NCBI RefSeq assembly: GCF_900187265.1 | Contig: NZ_LT906450.1 | Coordinates: 3,897,444 to 3,961,443, forward strand | Direction of reading: 5' to 3' | From: Rhodococcus rhodochrous | GTDB lineage: Bacteria > Actinomycetota > Actinomycetes > Mycobacteriales > Mycobacteriaceae | DNA length: 64,000 nt | Shown: positions 30,327-39,313 of the stretch, one piece after another | How positions within the stretch are numbered: the stretch's first letter is position 1 | Layout: each line of letters begins with the position of its first letter | The notes under the pieces: generated by a model | Seen by the model: the letters and a program-made list of their open reading frames with translations, nothing else | The model's database searches: none | What the model was told of the DNA's origin: nothing | Program-made: the position numbers and the translations under genes

Positions 30327-31574
30327 TCACTTCGGGGTGACTCCGAGCAACGGCGCGAGCTGCGTCGCGATCGGATTCAGGTTGAGCTTGTCGGGGTCCT
30401 TCTTCGGCTTGAAATCCCAGGGCTGGATCGTGTTCGGATCGGCGAAGACGATGCGGTTCGCGCTGCGCACGCCGGTGACACTGCCCTGCGGCACCTCGCA
30501 CGAGGCGTTCGTGTTGAACGGGAAGTCCTGCTGGGTCTCGTCGAAGTTCGGATCCTGCGCGCGCATCTGCGCGAGGATCTCCTGCGTCCCCTCGTACCCG
30601 ATGGTGCACGAAGGCGGGTTGTTGGTCTCGAGCACGATGCCCTGACGCACCGCACCGTCGCCCGGAGCGACCGTACTCGCACTGCCCGCGACGGCGGGAA
30701 GGAAGGCCAGCAGCGGCTGCAGGGCGATCGACTGCGGCGCGGCCACTTCCGCCACCGCCGCGAGGTTCGCGAGGTCGGTGGTCAGGCCCGGGCCGGAGCC
30801 CTCGATCAGCTGCGAGAGCTGGTCGCTCGCGTCGGTGCCGGTGTCGATCAGGCGCCGCAGATCGGGATCGCTGTCGCGGAGCTGTGCGGTCACCAGGTCC
30901 AGATCCGAGCTGAACTGCTGGATCGCCGACGACTGGTCGGACTGCGTGTCGAGCACCGTGAGGCTGTCGCGGATCAGCGTGACGGTCTGCGGCAGGTACT
31001 CGGCGCCCTTCTCGCTGAGACCCGCGAGCGCGTCGACGAGCACCTGCAGGTCGTCGCCGCGGCCGTCGAAGGCCGCGCCGAGCTCGGTGACGACGGTGCG
31101 CAGCGGCTCGAGCGGAACCGAGTACACGAGGTCGTTCGTGCTCAGCAGCAGGTCCTCGACCGGCGTGGGCAGATCCTCCTCGGTGCCCTCGATGACGGAG
31201 CCCTGTTCGAGATAGGGACCCTCGTCGTTCGGCGGCTGCAGATCGACGTACTGCTCACCGATCGCCGACCGGTTCGCCACGACCGGTCGCGCCGACGCCG
31301 GGATCTGCGGTCCGCCGTTGTCGAGACGCAGCTCGACGTTGATGCCGTCGTCCGTGAGGCTGAGCGCCCCGACACGGCCCACGGGCACCCCGCGGTAGGT
31401 GACCTCGGCGTTCGGGAAGATGCCGCCGCCGGTCGGGAACCGCGCGTCGACGGTGTACTGCCCGAAGCCCATGAGGTTGTCGAGCCGCACGTATCGGGCA
31501 CCGACGAACACGATGCCGAGCAGCGCGATGATCACGAACAGCGCGAGCTGCACTTTCACCAGGCGCGATCTCAC
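30327..31574 (-). CDS. mceF: MCE family protein MceF
   Basis: A 415-residue subunit of the Mce lipid importer. A single N-terminal membrane helix (LVKVQLALFVIIALLGIVFVG) anchors it, then comes the MlaD/MCE domain (about 40-115, YTVDARFPTGGGIFPNAEVTYR ... RSAIGEQYVDLQPP) and a long helical needle-forming region. In mycobacterial Mce1 the six subunits MceA-F form a hexameric tunnel across the periplasm. It overlaps mceE by four bases and is followed by two mas genes. Assigned F by its position and its C-terminal DFKPKKDPDKLNLNPIATQL segment. Confidence 0.9.
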   Translation of the reverse strand: MRSRLVKVQLALFVIIALLGIVFVGARYVRLDNLMGFGQYTVDARFPTGGGIFPNAEVTYRGVPVGRVGALSLTDDGINVELRLDNGGPQIPASARPVVANRSAIGEQYVDLQPPNDEGPYLEQGSVIEGTEEDLPTPVEDLLLSTNDLVYSVPLEPLRTVVTELGAAFDGRGDDLQVLVDALAGLSEKGAEYLPQTVTLIRDSLTVLDTQSDQSSAIQQFSSDLDLVTAQLRDSDPDLRRLIDTGTDASDQLSQLIEGSGPGLTTDLANLAAVAEVAAPQSIALQPLLAFLPAVAGSASTVAPGDGAVRQGIVLETNNPPSCTIGYEGTQEILAQMRAQDPNFDETQQDFPFNTNASCEVPQGSVTGVRSANRIVFADPNTIQPWDFKPKKDPDKLNLNPIATQLAPLLGVTPK

Positions 31575-32902
31575 TGCCCACCCCCGAGTCCGAGCTGATT
31601 CAGCAAACCTTCCAGCGGCCCCGGCGGCGGGGCCTCGTCACCGTCGGTGCCGGTGTCGGTGTCCGTACCTGCCTCGGTGATCCCCGGGATCTCGATGCCG
31701 TCGGGCAGCGACACACCTTCGGGCAGGGTCACGCCGGGCAGACGCGGAGTGGGAAGCACCGGCAGCAACGACACGGTGGGCCAGCCCGGGGCAGGCCCGT
31801 TCCCGTCGTAGTAGGGGTTGGACGGGTCGACGAGCGGCTTCGGATTGCCGAATTTCGGCTGGCGGTAGACCGGGTCGCCCTGACCCACACCGAGCGCGGC
31901 CAGCGCGTTGCCGATCTGCAGGTCGACGACGAGGAAGAGGTTCACCGAGTTGCCCAGCGCGACCTTCTCGACACCGTCCGGGAAGGGCACGGTGGGAACG
32001 AAGGCGAGCGCCTCGACGAGGTCGTCGCCCGACGCCGCGAGTGCCTGGAGGGTCGGGCGCAGCGCCAAAAGGTCGGCGATCAGATCCTCCTTGGACCGAT
32101 CGAGGACGTCGACACCCGCGGTGCCGAGCCGGTCGAGCTGGCCGAGCAGCTGCGTCAGCTGCGGCCGTTGTTGCTCGAGCACCTCGGTCGCGACCGGCAG
32201 TTCGTCGAGCACGGCGGCGATCTTGTCGTTCTGCTCCGCGACCCGCACCGTGAGCTCATCGAGTCCGTCGAGCGCCCGGGTGATGTCGTCGCGTTGTTGT
32301 TCGAGACCGGTGATCAGGGTCTCGGCCTGCTCGATGAGGCTGCGCGTGGTTCCCTCGCGGCCGTCGAAGGCCGTCGACAACTCGCTGACGATCGGCGCGA
32401 GCTGGCCGACACCGCCACCGTTGAGCAGCAGCGACAGCGCACCGAGCACCGGTTCGAGTTCGGTGGCGTGCCGGGTGCGGTCGAGCGGGATCACGTCGCC
32501 GTCGGCGAGCCGGCCCGTCGGGGGCTCGTCCTCCGGAGGCGTGAGCTGCACGAACTTCTCACCGAGCAGACTCGACTGTTCGACGCTCGCGAGCGCGTTC
32601 GCCGGCAGGTCGACACTCGAGTCGAGCACGATGCCGACGTCGGCGGTCCACCCGAAATCGGATGCGACCGAAATCGATTCGACGCGCCCGACCGGCACAC
32701 CGTCGACCTTCACGCTCGACTGCGGAACCAGGTCGAGCACGTCGTCGAACTGGATGGACAGACGGATCGGATCGCTACCCACGTCGGCGCCGCCGGGCAA
32801 CGGGACGTCGGACAGACCTCCGCACCCCGTGACCGTCACCGCGACCACGCACGCGGCCGCTCCGAAGACACCTGTGCGGCCCATCCTCTTCGCGCCGCTC
32901 AC
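31571..32902 (-). CDS. mceE: MCE family lipoprotein MceE
   Basis: A 443-residue MCE subunit that is a lipoprotein like LprK: signal MSGAKRMGRTGVFGAAACVV and lipobox VTGC (Cys at about 28). The MCE domain follows (IRLSIQFDDVLDLVPQSSVK ... SSLLGEKFVQLTPPEDE), then a helical region and a Pro/Gly-rich tail. The lipid anchor at the fifth position is characteristic of actinobacterial mce operons. The GTG at 32902 overlaps the mceD stop by four bases; the longer frame to 33148 lies wholly inside mceD and lacks the signal. Confidence 0.92.
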   Translation of the reverse strand: MSGAKRMGRTGVFGAAACVVAVTVTGCGGLSDVPLPGGADVGSDPIRLSIQFDDVLDLVPQSSVKVDGVPVGRVESISVASDFGWTADVGIVLDSSVDLPANALASVEQSSLLGEKFVQLTPPEDEPPTGRLADGDVIPLDRTRHATELEPVLGALSLLLNGGGVGQLAPIVSELSTAFDGREGTTRSLIEQAETLITGLEQQRDDITRALDGLDELTVRVAEQNDKIAAVLDELPVATEVLEQQRPQLTQLLGQLDRLGTAGVDVLDRSKEDLIADLLALRPTLQALAASGDDLVEALAFVPTVPFPDGVEKVALGNSVNLFLVVDLQIGNALAALGVGQGDPVYRQPKFGNPKPLVDPSNPYYDGNGPAPGWPTVSLLPVLPTPRLPGVTLPEGVSLPDGIEIPGITEAGTDTDTGTDGDEAPPPGPLEGLLNQLGLGGGQ

Positions 32903-34149
32903 CGATCTCCTCCCTGGAGGTCGAGCCGGGGCGAGACCACGCCGGGCACCGTGCCCGGGGTGACCTGCCGCTGGATGTTCTCGCCGCTCAGGACACCGAA
33001 CGGCAGGATCAGATCCGGGGACCGCTGGTCTTCGGTGATCTGCGTCGCGACGTCGCGGCACCGGTCGATCAACGGCTGCATCTGCCGGCCGAGCTGCTCG
33101 AAACGCTCGTCGCCGGGCACGAGATTGCCCAGATCGATGAGCTTGCACACTGCTCCCGCAGGGTCCTGCAGGTCGGGCAGCACGAGCCGCGATGCGAGCA
33201 CGCCCGCTTCGGCGTCGTACGAGTTGACGAGGTTGCTCACCGCGAGCGGGAGCAGCGTCAGCGAATCCACGAGTTCCTGCCGGCGGTTCGCCAGTGTCTC
33301 CGTGATCGGCACGAGTGCGTCGACGTTGTCCTTCACCGCCGCCTGGTTGTCGCGCACGAACGTCGCGACATCGCCGAGCGTGACCGACAGCGTGTTCAGC
33401 GCCTCACCGAGGTTCTGCCGCTCCCCCGCCAGGAATCCCGACAGGTCCGAGAGCTGCGCGTTGAACTGGCGTACCTGTTCGTCGTTGGCCGCGAGAGCAC
33501 TGACGAACAGCTGCAGGTTCTCGATCGTGCCGTAGAGGTCGTCGCGCGACTGGTCGAGCGTGCGCGCGGCGGCCGAAAGGTTCTCGATGCTCTGCCCGAG
33601 GGCCTCACCGTTGCCGGCGAGGTTCTCCGCACCGACCTCGACGAAGTCGGTCAGCGCGCCCTCGCGGTTCGCGCCGTCGGGACCGAGCGCGCGGGACAGT
33701 TCGTCGATGCTCGCGTAGAGCTCGTCGACCTCCACCGGGGTGGCGGTCCGCTCGCGGTCGATCACCGCACCGCTGCTCATCGTGTCGCCACCGGTGTAGG
33801 CGGGGGTGAGCTGCACGTAACGATCGGCGACGACCGACGGGGTGATCTGCACGGCGCGGGCGTCGGCCGGGATGTCGACGCCGCGGTTCACCCGCAGACC
33901 GACCTTCACGAGGTCGCCCTGCGGTTCGACGGAGGTCACCTTCCCCACCTCGACGCCGAGCACCCGCACGTCGGAACCCTCGTAGATGCCGACGGCCTTG
34001 TCGAAGTAGGCGGTGATCTCGGTGGTGCCCAGTCGGGTGAACATCCACCAGCCCGCTCCGGCCAGGGCCACCGCGACCGCCACGACGGCCGCGATCAGCG
34101 CGATGCGCCCGCGATTGCTGCGGGACTCGCCGTTCTCGGCGTGTGCCAT
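32899..34149 (-). CDS. mceD: MCE family protein MceD
   Basis: A 416-residue MCE subunit. One N-terminal membrane helix (IALIAAVVAVAVALAGAGWW), an MCE domain (TTEITAYFDKAVGIYEGSDVRV ... SVVADRYVQLTPAYTGG) and a long helical part follow. The ATG at 34149 shares one base with the mceC stop codon and its 3' end overlaps mceE by four bases, so translation is coupled throughout. The 416-residue size is shorter than mycobacterial MceD (about 530), which carries a Pro-rich tail missing here. Confidence 0.92.
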   Translation of the reverse strand: MAHAENGESRSNRGRIALIAAVVAVAVALAGAGWWMFTRLGTTEITAYFDKAVGIYEGSDVRVLGVEVGKVTSVEPQGDLVKVGLRVNRGVDIPADARAVQITPSVVADRYVQLTPAYTGGDTMSSGAVIDRERTATPVEVDELYASIDELSRALGPDGANREGALTDFVEVGAENLAGNGEALGQSIENLSAAARTLDQSRDDLYGTIENLQLFVSALAANDEQVRQFNAQLSDLSGFLAGERQNLGEALNTLSVTLGDVATFVRDNQAAVKDNVDALVPITETLANRRQELVDSLTLLPLAVSNLVNSYDAEAGVLASRLVLPDLQDPAGAVCKLIDLGNLVPGDERFEQLGRQMQPLIDRCRDVATQITEDQRSPDLILPFGVLSGENIQRQVTPGTVPGVVSPRLDLQGGDR

Positions 34150-35147
34150 CAGTTGCCCCCTTCCAGGCGGCGACCGGGCTCGCGGTAACCGGGGATCTCC
34201 GGCAGGCCCGGCGGGGTCAGGTTCACGACGACCTGGTCGAACCACCGGCCGTTGCCGACGACGTTGGTGTAGACGCGCACGAACGGCTCGTACAGTTCCA
34301 TGGCCCGATCGAGGTTGTCGTTGTTCTCCTGGAGGATGTCGACGACGCCGCGCAACTGCTGCAGGGCGGGACCGATGGTCTCGCGGTTCTCCTCGACGAG
34401 CCCGGAGAGCTCGGCCGACAACCGCTTGGTGCCGTCGAGCAACTGCGAGATCGCCTCCTGCCGGTTGTTCAGTTCCGCGACGAGCAGCGCACCGTCGGAG
34501 AGCAACCGGTTGAACTCGGCGTTGCGGTCGGCGAGCACCTTCGAGACGTTGCCGGTCGCGTCGAGGAGCTTCTTCAGCTCCTGGTCACGACTCGCGACCG
34601 TCTCGGACAGGCGGCTGATGCCGTCGAGCGAGGCCCGGATGTCGTCGGGTGTCTCCGAGAAGGCCTCCGACAGGGTCTGGAAGCCGGTTGCGAGCTGCTC
34701 GGAGTCGATCTCGCCGAGGGTCGTGGCCGCCGACGAGAACGCCTCGATCACGTCGTACGGCGCGACGGTCCGGTCGAGCGGGATCCGGTCGTCCGGGTCG
34801 AGCACCTCCCCTCCCCGCGGCTCGAGCGCCAGATACTTCTGCCCGAGGATCGTCTTGATCTGGATGGAGGCCGCCGTGTCGTCCCCGACCCAGGCGTCCT
34901 GGACCTTGAACGAGACGATCACGCGGTCGCCCTCGAGGTCGACTCCGGTGACCTTGCCGACCTTCACGCCGGCGATGCGCACCTCGTTGGTGGGTTTGAG
35001 ACCTGCGGCCTCACTGAACTCGGCCTTGTAGGTCGCGCCTGCCCCGATGATGGGCAGTTCGTCGAGAAAGAAGGCGGACAGTGTCCCCAGCAGCACCACG
35101 ACGATGCCCAGGGCACCGGCGGCGGCCGGACTGCGACGTTTGCTCAT
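34149..35147 (-). CDS. mceC: MCE family protein MceC
   Basis: A 332-residue MCE subunit with an N-terminal helix (AGALGIVVVLLGTLSAFFLDEL), an MCE domain (ATYKAEFSEAAGLKPTNEVR ... IKTILGQKYLALEPRGGE) and a helical C-terminal half. The ATG at 35147 overlaps the mceB stop by four bases, which sets the start although the frame is open to 35306. It is shorter than mycobacterial MceC because the Pro-rich extension is absent. Confidence 0.92.
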   Translation of the reverse strand: MSKRRSPAAAGALGIVVVLLGTLSAFFLDELPIIGAGATYKAEFSEAAGLKPTNEVRIAGVKVGKVTGVDLEGDRVIVSFKVQDAWVGDDTAASIQIKTILGQKYLALEPRGGEVLDPDDRIPLDRTVAPYDVIEAFSSAATTLGEIDSEQLATGFQTLSEAFSETPDDIRASLDGISRLSETVASRDQELKKLLDATGNVSKVLADRNAEFNRLLSDGALLVAELNNRQEAISQLLDGTKRLSAELSGLVEENRETIGPALQQLRGVVDILQENNDNLDRAMELYEPFVRVYTNVVGNGRWFDQVVVNLTPPGLPEIPGYREPGRRLEGGN

Positions 35148-36223
35148 CGTCCCTGCAACTCCTGCATCCCCTCCTGCGAGCAACGCTTCGCCGCATTCGT
35201 GTAGATGGGTTGGTTCACGGTGGGCAGCCCCGTCGGCAGATTCAGATACGGGACCGAACCGGGACCTGCGACGACGTCGATACCGCACAGGTAGAACTGG
35301 AACCACGACCCGTAGCTGGCCACGCGCCCGAGCTTGTCGAGCTTGACCGGCAACGTCTCGAGGACGCGGTCGACCTCGTCGCGGTTCGCGTTGAGATTCG
35401 AGGTGACCTGTTCGAGCGCCGTGATCGACTGCGCGATCGACGGGCGGGTGGGCTCGAGGACGTCGGAGACCGCGTCCGTCAGCCCGGCCATCGACGCGAC
35501 CGCCGAACCGACGGTCTCCCGGTCGGCCGACAATCCGCTGACGAGTGCCTGCGTGTTGACCAGCAGCGAATCGAGCTGCTCGTCGCGCTGGTCGATCGTG
35601 GCCAGGACCGTGTTGAGGTTGTCGATCACCGCACCGATCACGCGATCCTTGTCGGCGATGGTGTTGGTCAGCGACGCGGTGCTGCGCACCAGATCGTCGA
35701 TCGTCCCGGCCTCACCCTGGAAGACCTGGATGATCTGGAACGAGAGCTTGTTGACGTCGTCGGCGCTCAACGTCTGGAACAACGGACGGAAGCCGTCGAA
35801 GAGCGTCGTGAGGTTCACCGCCGGCTTCGTGCGCTCGATCGGGATCGTGTCGCCGCCCGTGATCTTCTCGCCCTGCGCGCCCTCACCCTGACCGAGCGCG
35901 ATGTAGCGCTGGCCGACGAGATTGCGGAACCGGATGGTCGCGGTGGCTCCGGCCGGGAGCCAGTCGCGCTCCTCGAGCGAGAAGGTGACCCGCGCCTGCC
36001 GTTCGTCGAAGACCGAGATCTCCTCGACCTGTCCCACGCGGACACCCGCGATGCGGATGTCGTCGCCCTTGTTGAGGGAGGTGACGTCGGAGAAGATCGC
36101 GTGGAACTTCGTTCCTCCCCCACCACCGACACTGGCGATGGTCGCGGCGAGGACACCGGTCGCGAGGATGGTGACCACGGCGAACACGATGAGTTTGATC
36201 AGGGGTGCTGCCAGACCTCTCAC
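35144..36223 (-). CDS. mceB: MCE family protein MceB
   Basis: A 359-residue MCE subunit. It begins with a membrane helix (IKLIVFAVVTILATGVLAATI), then the MCE domain (TKFHAIFSDVTSLNKGDDIR ... FRNLVGQRYIALGQGEG) and helices. It ends in a Cys-containing tail (FYLCGIDVVAG, AKRCSQEG) typical of MceB. GTG start at 36223, overlapping the mceA stop by four bases. As part of the heterohexameric tunnel it would help move lipid from the outer envelope to the YrbE permease. Confidence 0.92.
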   Translation of the reverse strand: MRGLAAPLIKLIVFAVVTILATGVLAATIASVGGGGGTKFHAIFSDVTSLNKGDDIRIAGVRVGQVEEISVFDERQARVTFSLEERDWLPAGATATIRFRNLVGQRYIALGQGEGAQGEKITGGDTIPIERTKPAVNLTTLFDGFRPLFQTLSADDVNKLSFQIIQVFQGEAGTIDDLVRSTASLTNTIADKDRVIGAVIDNLNTVLATIDQRDEQLDSLLVNTQALVSGLSADRETVGSAVASMAGLTDAVSDVLEPTRPSIAQSITALEQVTSNLNANRDEVDRVLETLPVKLDKLGRVASYGSWFQFYLCGIDVVAGPGSVPYLNLPTGLPTVNQPIYTNAAKRCSQEGMQELQGR

Positions 36224-37593
36224 TGGAAGCTCACCTCCGTACCGCGGATCGCCGGAGCCCCGAGCCGGGTGGTCCAGGACGGGACCTCCTCGGGGTCGAC
36301 GCCGGTGGCCTGCCCGTAGATCACGTCGAGCGTGTCCTGTTCCAGACGCGAGCCCGCGTACGAGACGGGAGTGGCGCCGCCGTCCGAGGTGCCGATGATC
36401 TCGCCGACGTCGTCGGGGACACCGGACCCTGCCGGGGCAGGGAAGAAATCGATGGTCTCGGGGCCGGGATTACGCGACGGCACCTGGTACGAACCGTCGT
36501 TGACCGAACCGCCCGGATACTGCGGGAAGTTGCGGCCCGGAGCGGTCACGTCGTTGTAGCAGGCCGGTCCGCGATCGTCGAGCAGACGCGGTTCGTCCTG
36601 GTTCGGCAGGTAGCGGCCCTTGGGGTTGGTGAACTGGATGTTCGCACGCACACCCGGGAACGGGTCGTCGGCTGCGAGCAGGTCGACAGCGGCCGGCTTC
36701 GCGTCGGCGAATCCCTTGAAGGTGCAGGGGAAGGACGGCGAGTAACGGGCGAGCAGCTGCAGCGCCTCCTTCGAATCGGCGGACAGCGTGATGATCGAGT
36801 TCGAGTTCTGCTCGATGAAATCGGCCGTCTGCGACGACGCTCCCGTCGCGCTCGCGAGCAGCGTGCGGATCTGGTTCTGCTGTTCGACGACCGTGCCACC
36901 CGTCGTGCGCAGGTTGTTCAGCGCCTCGACGAGCTCCGGTGCAGCCTCGGAGTAGGTCTGCGAGAAGTCGGCGAGTCCGCGCAGATCCTCCTGCAGCGTG
37001 GGCAGTTCGACGTTCACCTCACGGAAGATCCGTTCCAGATCGTCGACCGTCCGTCCCAGCTTCTCGCCGCGTCCGCTCAGTCCCTGGGCGAGGGCGCCGA
37101 GCGTGTTGGCGAGGTCCTGCGGCGGGACGGCCTCGAGGAGTGGGAGCAGCCCGTCGAGCACATCGCCGAGCTCGACGGTGCGCTCGCTCGTGTCCTGCAC
37201 CAGCACATCGCCGTTCGTGACGGGACGGCCCGGATCGTCGGGGATGATCAGCGAGACGTAGCGCTCACCGAAGAGGGTCTTCGGCAGCAGCTGTGCCGTG
37301 GCGTTGACCGGGATCAGTTCGGCCTTGTCGGGGTCGAGAGCGAGATGTGCGGTGACGTCGCCGCCTTCCGCGCTCGTTCCGCGGACCTCGCCGACGAGCA
37401 CACCGCGCGCCTTGACGTCGGCGTTGAGCGGCAGGGCGTTGCCGATGCTGTCGGTGCGGAGGTCGACCTTCACGACCTTCGTGAACGTCTTGTTGTACAT
37501 CGCGATCGTGACGTACAGGAACAGCGCCAGCACCACGAAGAAGATCAGTCCCAGGGTGCGGCGACGCACGGGCGAAGTGGTCGTGTCGCTCAT
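36220..37593 (-). CDS. mceA: MCE family protein MceA
   Basis: A 457-residue MCE subunit. After the short MSDTTTSPVRRRT it has one membrane helix (LGLIFFVVLALFLYVTIAMY), the MCE domain (KVVKVDLRTDSIGNALPLNADV ... PKTLFGERYVSLIIPDDPG) and a long helical part, ending with a compact C-terminal domain (SYAGSRLEQDTLDVIYG). The ATG at 37593 overlaps the yrbEB stop by four bases and fixes the start; the upstream continuation of the frame lies inside yrbEB. The first mce gene after the two permease genes, as in all actinobacterial mce operons. Confidence 0.92.
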   Translation of the reverse strand: MSDTTTSPVRRRTLGLIFFVVLALFLYVTIAMYNKTFTKVVKVDLRTDSIGNALPLNADVKARGVLVGEVRGTSAEGGDVTAHLALDPDKAELIPVNATAQLLPKTLFGERYVSLIIPDDPGRPVTNGDVLVQDTSERTVELGDVLDGLLPLLEAVPPQDLANTLGALAQGLSGRGEKLGRTVDDLERIFREVNVELPTLQEDLRGLADFSQTYSEAAPELVEALNNLRTTGGTVVEQQNQIRTLLASATGASSQTADFIEQNSNSIITLSADSKEALQLLARYSPSFPCTFKGFADAKPAAVDLLAADDPFPGVRANIQFTNPKGRYLPNQDEPRLLDDRGPACYNDVTAPGRNFPQYPGGSVNDGSYQVPSRNPGPETIDFFPAPAGSGVPDDVGEIIGTSDGGATPVSYAGSRLEQDTLDVIYGQATGVDPEEVPSWTTRLGAPAIRGTEVSFQ

Positions 37594-38450
37594 CCGGCCA
37601 CCCTCACCGTGGTCGTCGTGCCCCAGATCGCGAGGCTGAGGAAGAAGTCGAGGATCGCGATCGTCACGATCGCGGTACGCACCGCGCGGCCCACGGCCAC
37701 ACCGACGCCGGCAGGGCCGCCGCTGGCGTGGAAACCGTAGTAGCAGTGGATGAGGATGACCACGAACGCGAAGACGAGCACCTTCGCGAACGAATACAGC
37801 ACGTCCTCCGGTGGGAGGAACAGATAGAAGTAGTGGTCGTACGAGCCGCTCGACTGGCCGTTGAACAGCGTGCTGATCGTGCGGGTCGCGAGATAGGCCG
37901 CGAGGAGACCGATGATGTACAGCGGGATCACGGCGACGAAGCCGGCGATCATCCGGGAGGTCACCAGGAACGGCAGCGACGGCACGGCCATCACCTCGAG
38001 GGCGTCGATCTCCTCGCTGATCCTCATGGCGCCGAGCTGCGCCGTGAAGCCGCAGCCCACGGTCGCCGACAACGCGAGCGCTGCGACGATCGGGGCCAGC
38101 TCGCGGGTGTTGACGTAGGCCGAGAGGAAGCCGGTGAGCACCGACGAGCCGAGCTGCTCGAGCGCGGCGTAACCCTGCAGACCCACGACGACGCCGGTGA
38201 AGCCGGACATCATCGCGATGACGCCGATGGTGCCACCGATCACGGCGAGCGCACCGCTGCCGAAGGTGACCTCGGCGAGCAACCGCAGGACTTCCTTGCG
38301 GTAGTGGGTGAGGGTTCGCGGGGTCCACGCGACGGCGCGCGCGTAGAAGGACATCTGGTCCCCCGCGCGGTCGAGCACGTTCAGCGGTGCGCGCACCGCT
38401 CGGCGACCCCGGAGAAGAACGAGATCTCCGCGGCCTCTGGAGACTGTCAT
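37590..38450 (-). CDS. yrbEB: Mce ABC transporter permease YrbEB (MlaE family)
   Basis: A 286-residue inner-membrane permease with five or six hydrophobic helices and the MlaE coupling motif SEEIDALEVMAVPS (about 143-156), which contacts the ATPase Mkl. With YrbEA it forms the channel that receives lipid from the Mce tunnel. GTG or ATG start at 38450, four bases after the yrbEA stop, so the two are co-translated. The sequence MSFYARAVAWTPRTLTHYRKEV resembles the amphipathic interfacial helix that precedes the permease domain in mycobacterial YrbE4B. Confidence 0.93.
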   Translation of the reverse strand: MTVSRGRGDLVLLRGRRAVRAPLNVLDRAGDQMSFYARAVAWTPRTLTHYRKEVLRLLAEVTFGSGALAVIGGTIGVIAMMSGFTGVVVGLQGYAALEQLGSSVLTGFLSAYVNTRELAPIVAALALSATVGCGFTAQLGAMRISEEIDALEVMAVPSLPFLVTSRMIAGFVAVIPLYIIGLLAAYLATRTISTLFNGQSSGSYDHYFYLFLPPEDVLYSFAKVLVFAFVVILIHCYYGFHASGGPAGVGVAVGRAVRTAIVTIAILDFFLSLAIWGTTTTVRVAG

Positions 38451-38454
38451 CTGG

Positions 38455-39246
38455 TCAGGATCCCTTCGCAGGAACGATCTGCAGGTACACCATCGTCAGG
38501 ATCAGGTTCGCGAAGAAGAGCAGCAGGAACGTGATGACGACGGTCTGGTTCACGGCCTCCCCCACGCCCTTCGGACCCGCACCGGGGTGCAGTCCCTTGT
38601 AGGACGCGACGACTCCGGCGATCAACCCGAAGATCGCAGCCTTGAGTTCGGCGACGTAGAGGTCGGGTAGCTGTGCCAGGGCGGAGAAGGAGGCGAGGTA
38701 GGCGCCGGGGGTACCGCCCTGCAGCACGACGTTGAAGAAGTACCCGCCGGCGATGCCGATCACGGAGACGAGACCGTTGAGCAGGAGCGCGACGAGCACC
38801 ATCGCCAGTACTCGCGGGACGACGAGTCGCTGGATGGGATTGATACCCAGCACCTCCATCGCGTCGATCTCCTCGCGGATCGTCCGCGATCCGAGGTCGG
38901 CCGTGACCGCGGAGCCGGCTGCACCGGCGATCAGCAGGGCCGTCACGATCGGACTGCCCTGCTGGATGACCGCCAGGACGCTCGCGGCGCCGGTGAACGA
39001 TTCAGCGCCGAGCTGTTTGATCAGCGACCCGGTCTGCAGCGAGACGACGGCACCGAACGGGATCGCGACGAGCGCCGTCGGAAGAATCGTGACGCTGGCG
39101 ATGAACCACGCCTGTTCGATGAATTCCCGGAACTGGAACGGTCGGCGGAAGGTGTTCCGCACGACGTCGACGAACAGTTCGACGATGTTGCCGGCCTGGG
39201 TGAGTGCGCCGTGAACCGGCCGCACGAGCGAGCTGCCCGCCCCCAT
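38455..39246 (-). CDS. yrbEA: Mce ABC transporter permease YrbEA (MlaE family)
   Basis: A 263-residue permease of the MlaE family, with the coupling motif REEIDAMEVLGINP and the family's G-rich helix AGAAGSAVTADLGSRTIR. It forms the permease pair with YrbEB. ATG at 39246, 67 bp after mkl, and likely part of the same transcript because no terminator lies between. The ligand of this Mce system is not evident: neighbouring genes are ribosomal and RNA polymerase genes, not sterol or fatty acid catabolism genes. Confidence 0.93.
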   Translation of the reverse strand: MGAGSSLVRPVHGALTQAGNIVELFVDVVRNTFRRPFQFREFIEQAWFIASVTILPTALVAIPFGAVVSLQTGSLIKQLGAESFTGAASVLAVIQQGSPIVTALLIAGAAGSAVTADLGSRTIREEIDAMEVLGINPIQRLVVPRVLAMVLVALLLNGLVSVIGIAGGYFFNVVLQGGTPGAYLASFSALAQLPDLYVAELKAAIFGLIAGVVASYKGLHPGAGPKGVGEAVNQTVVITFLLLFFANLILTMVYLQIVPAKGS

Positions 39247-39313
39247 CTACTCTCCTACTTCTCCAGCCTGCGGCTGTACTACCACTGACGTTGTACGACT
39301 GCTGCGGCTGTTG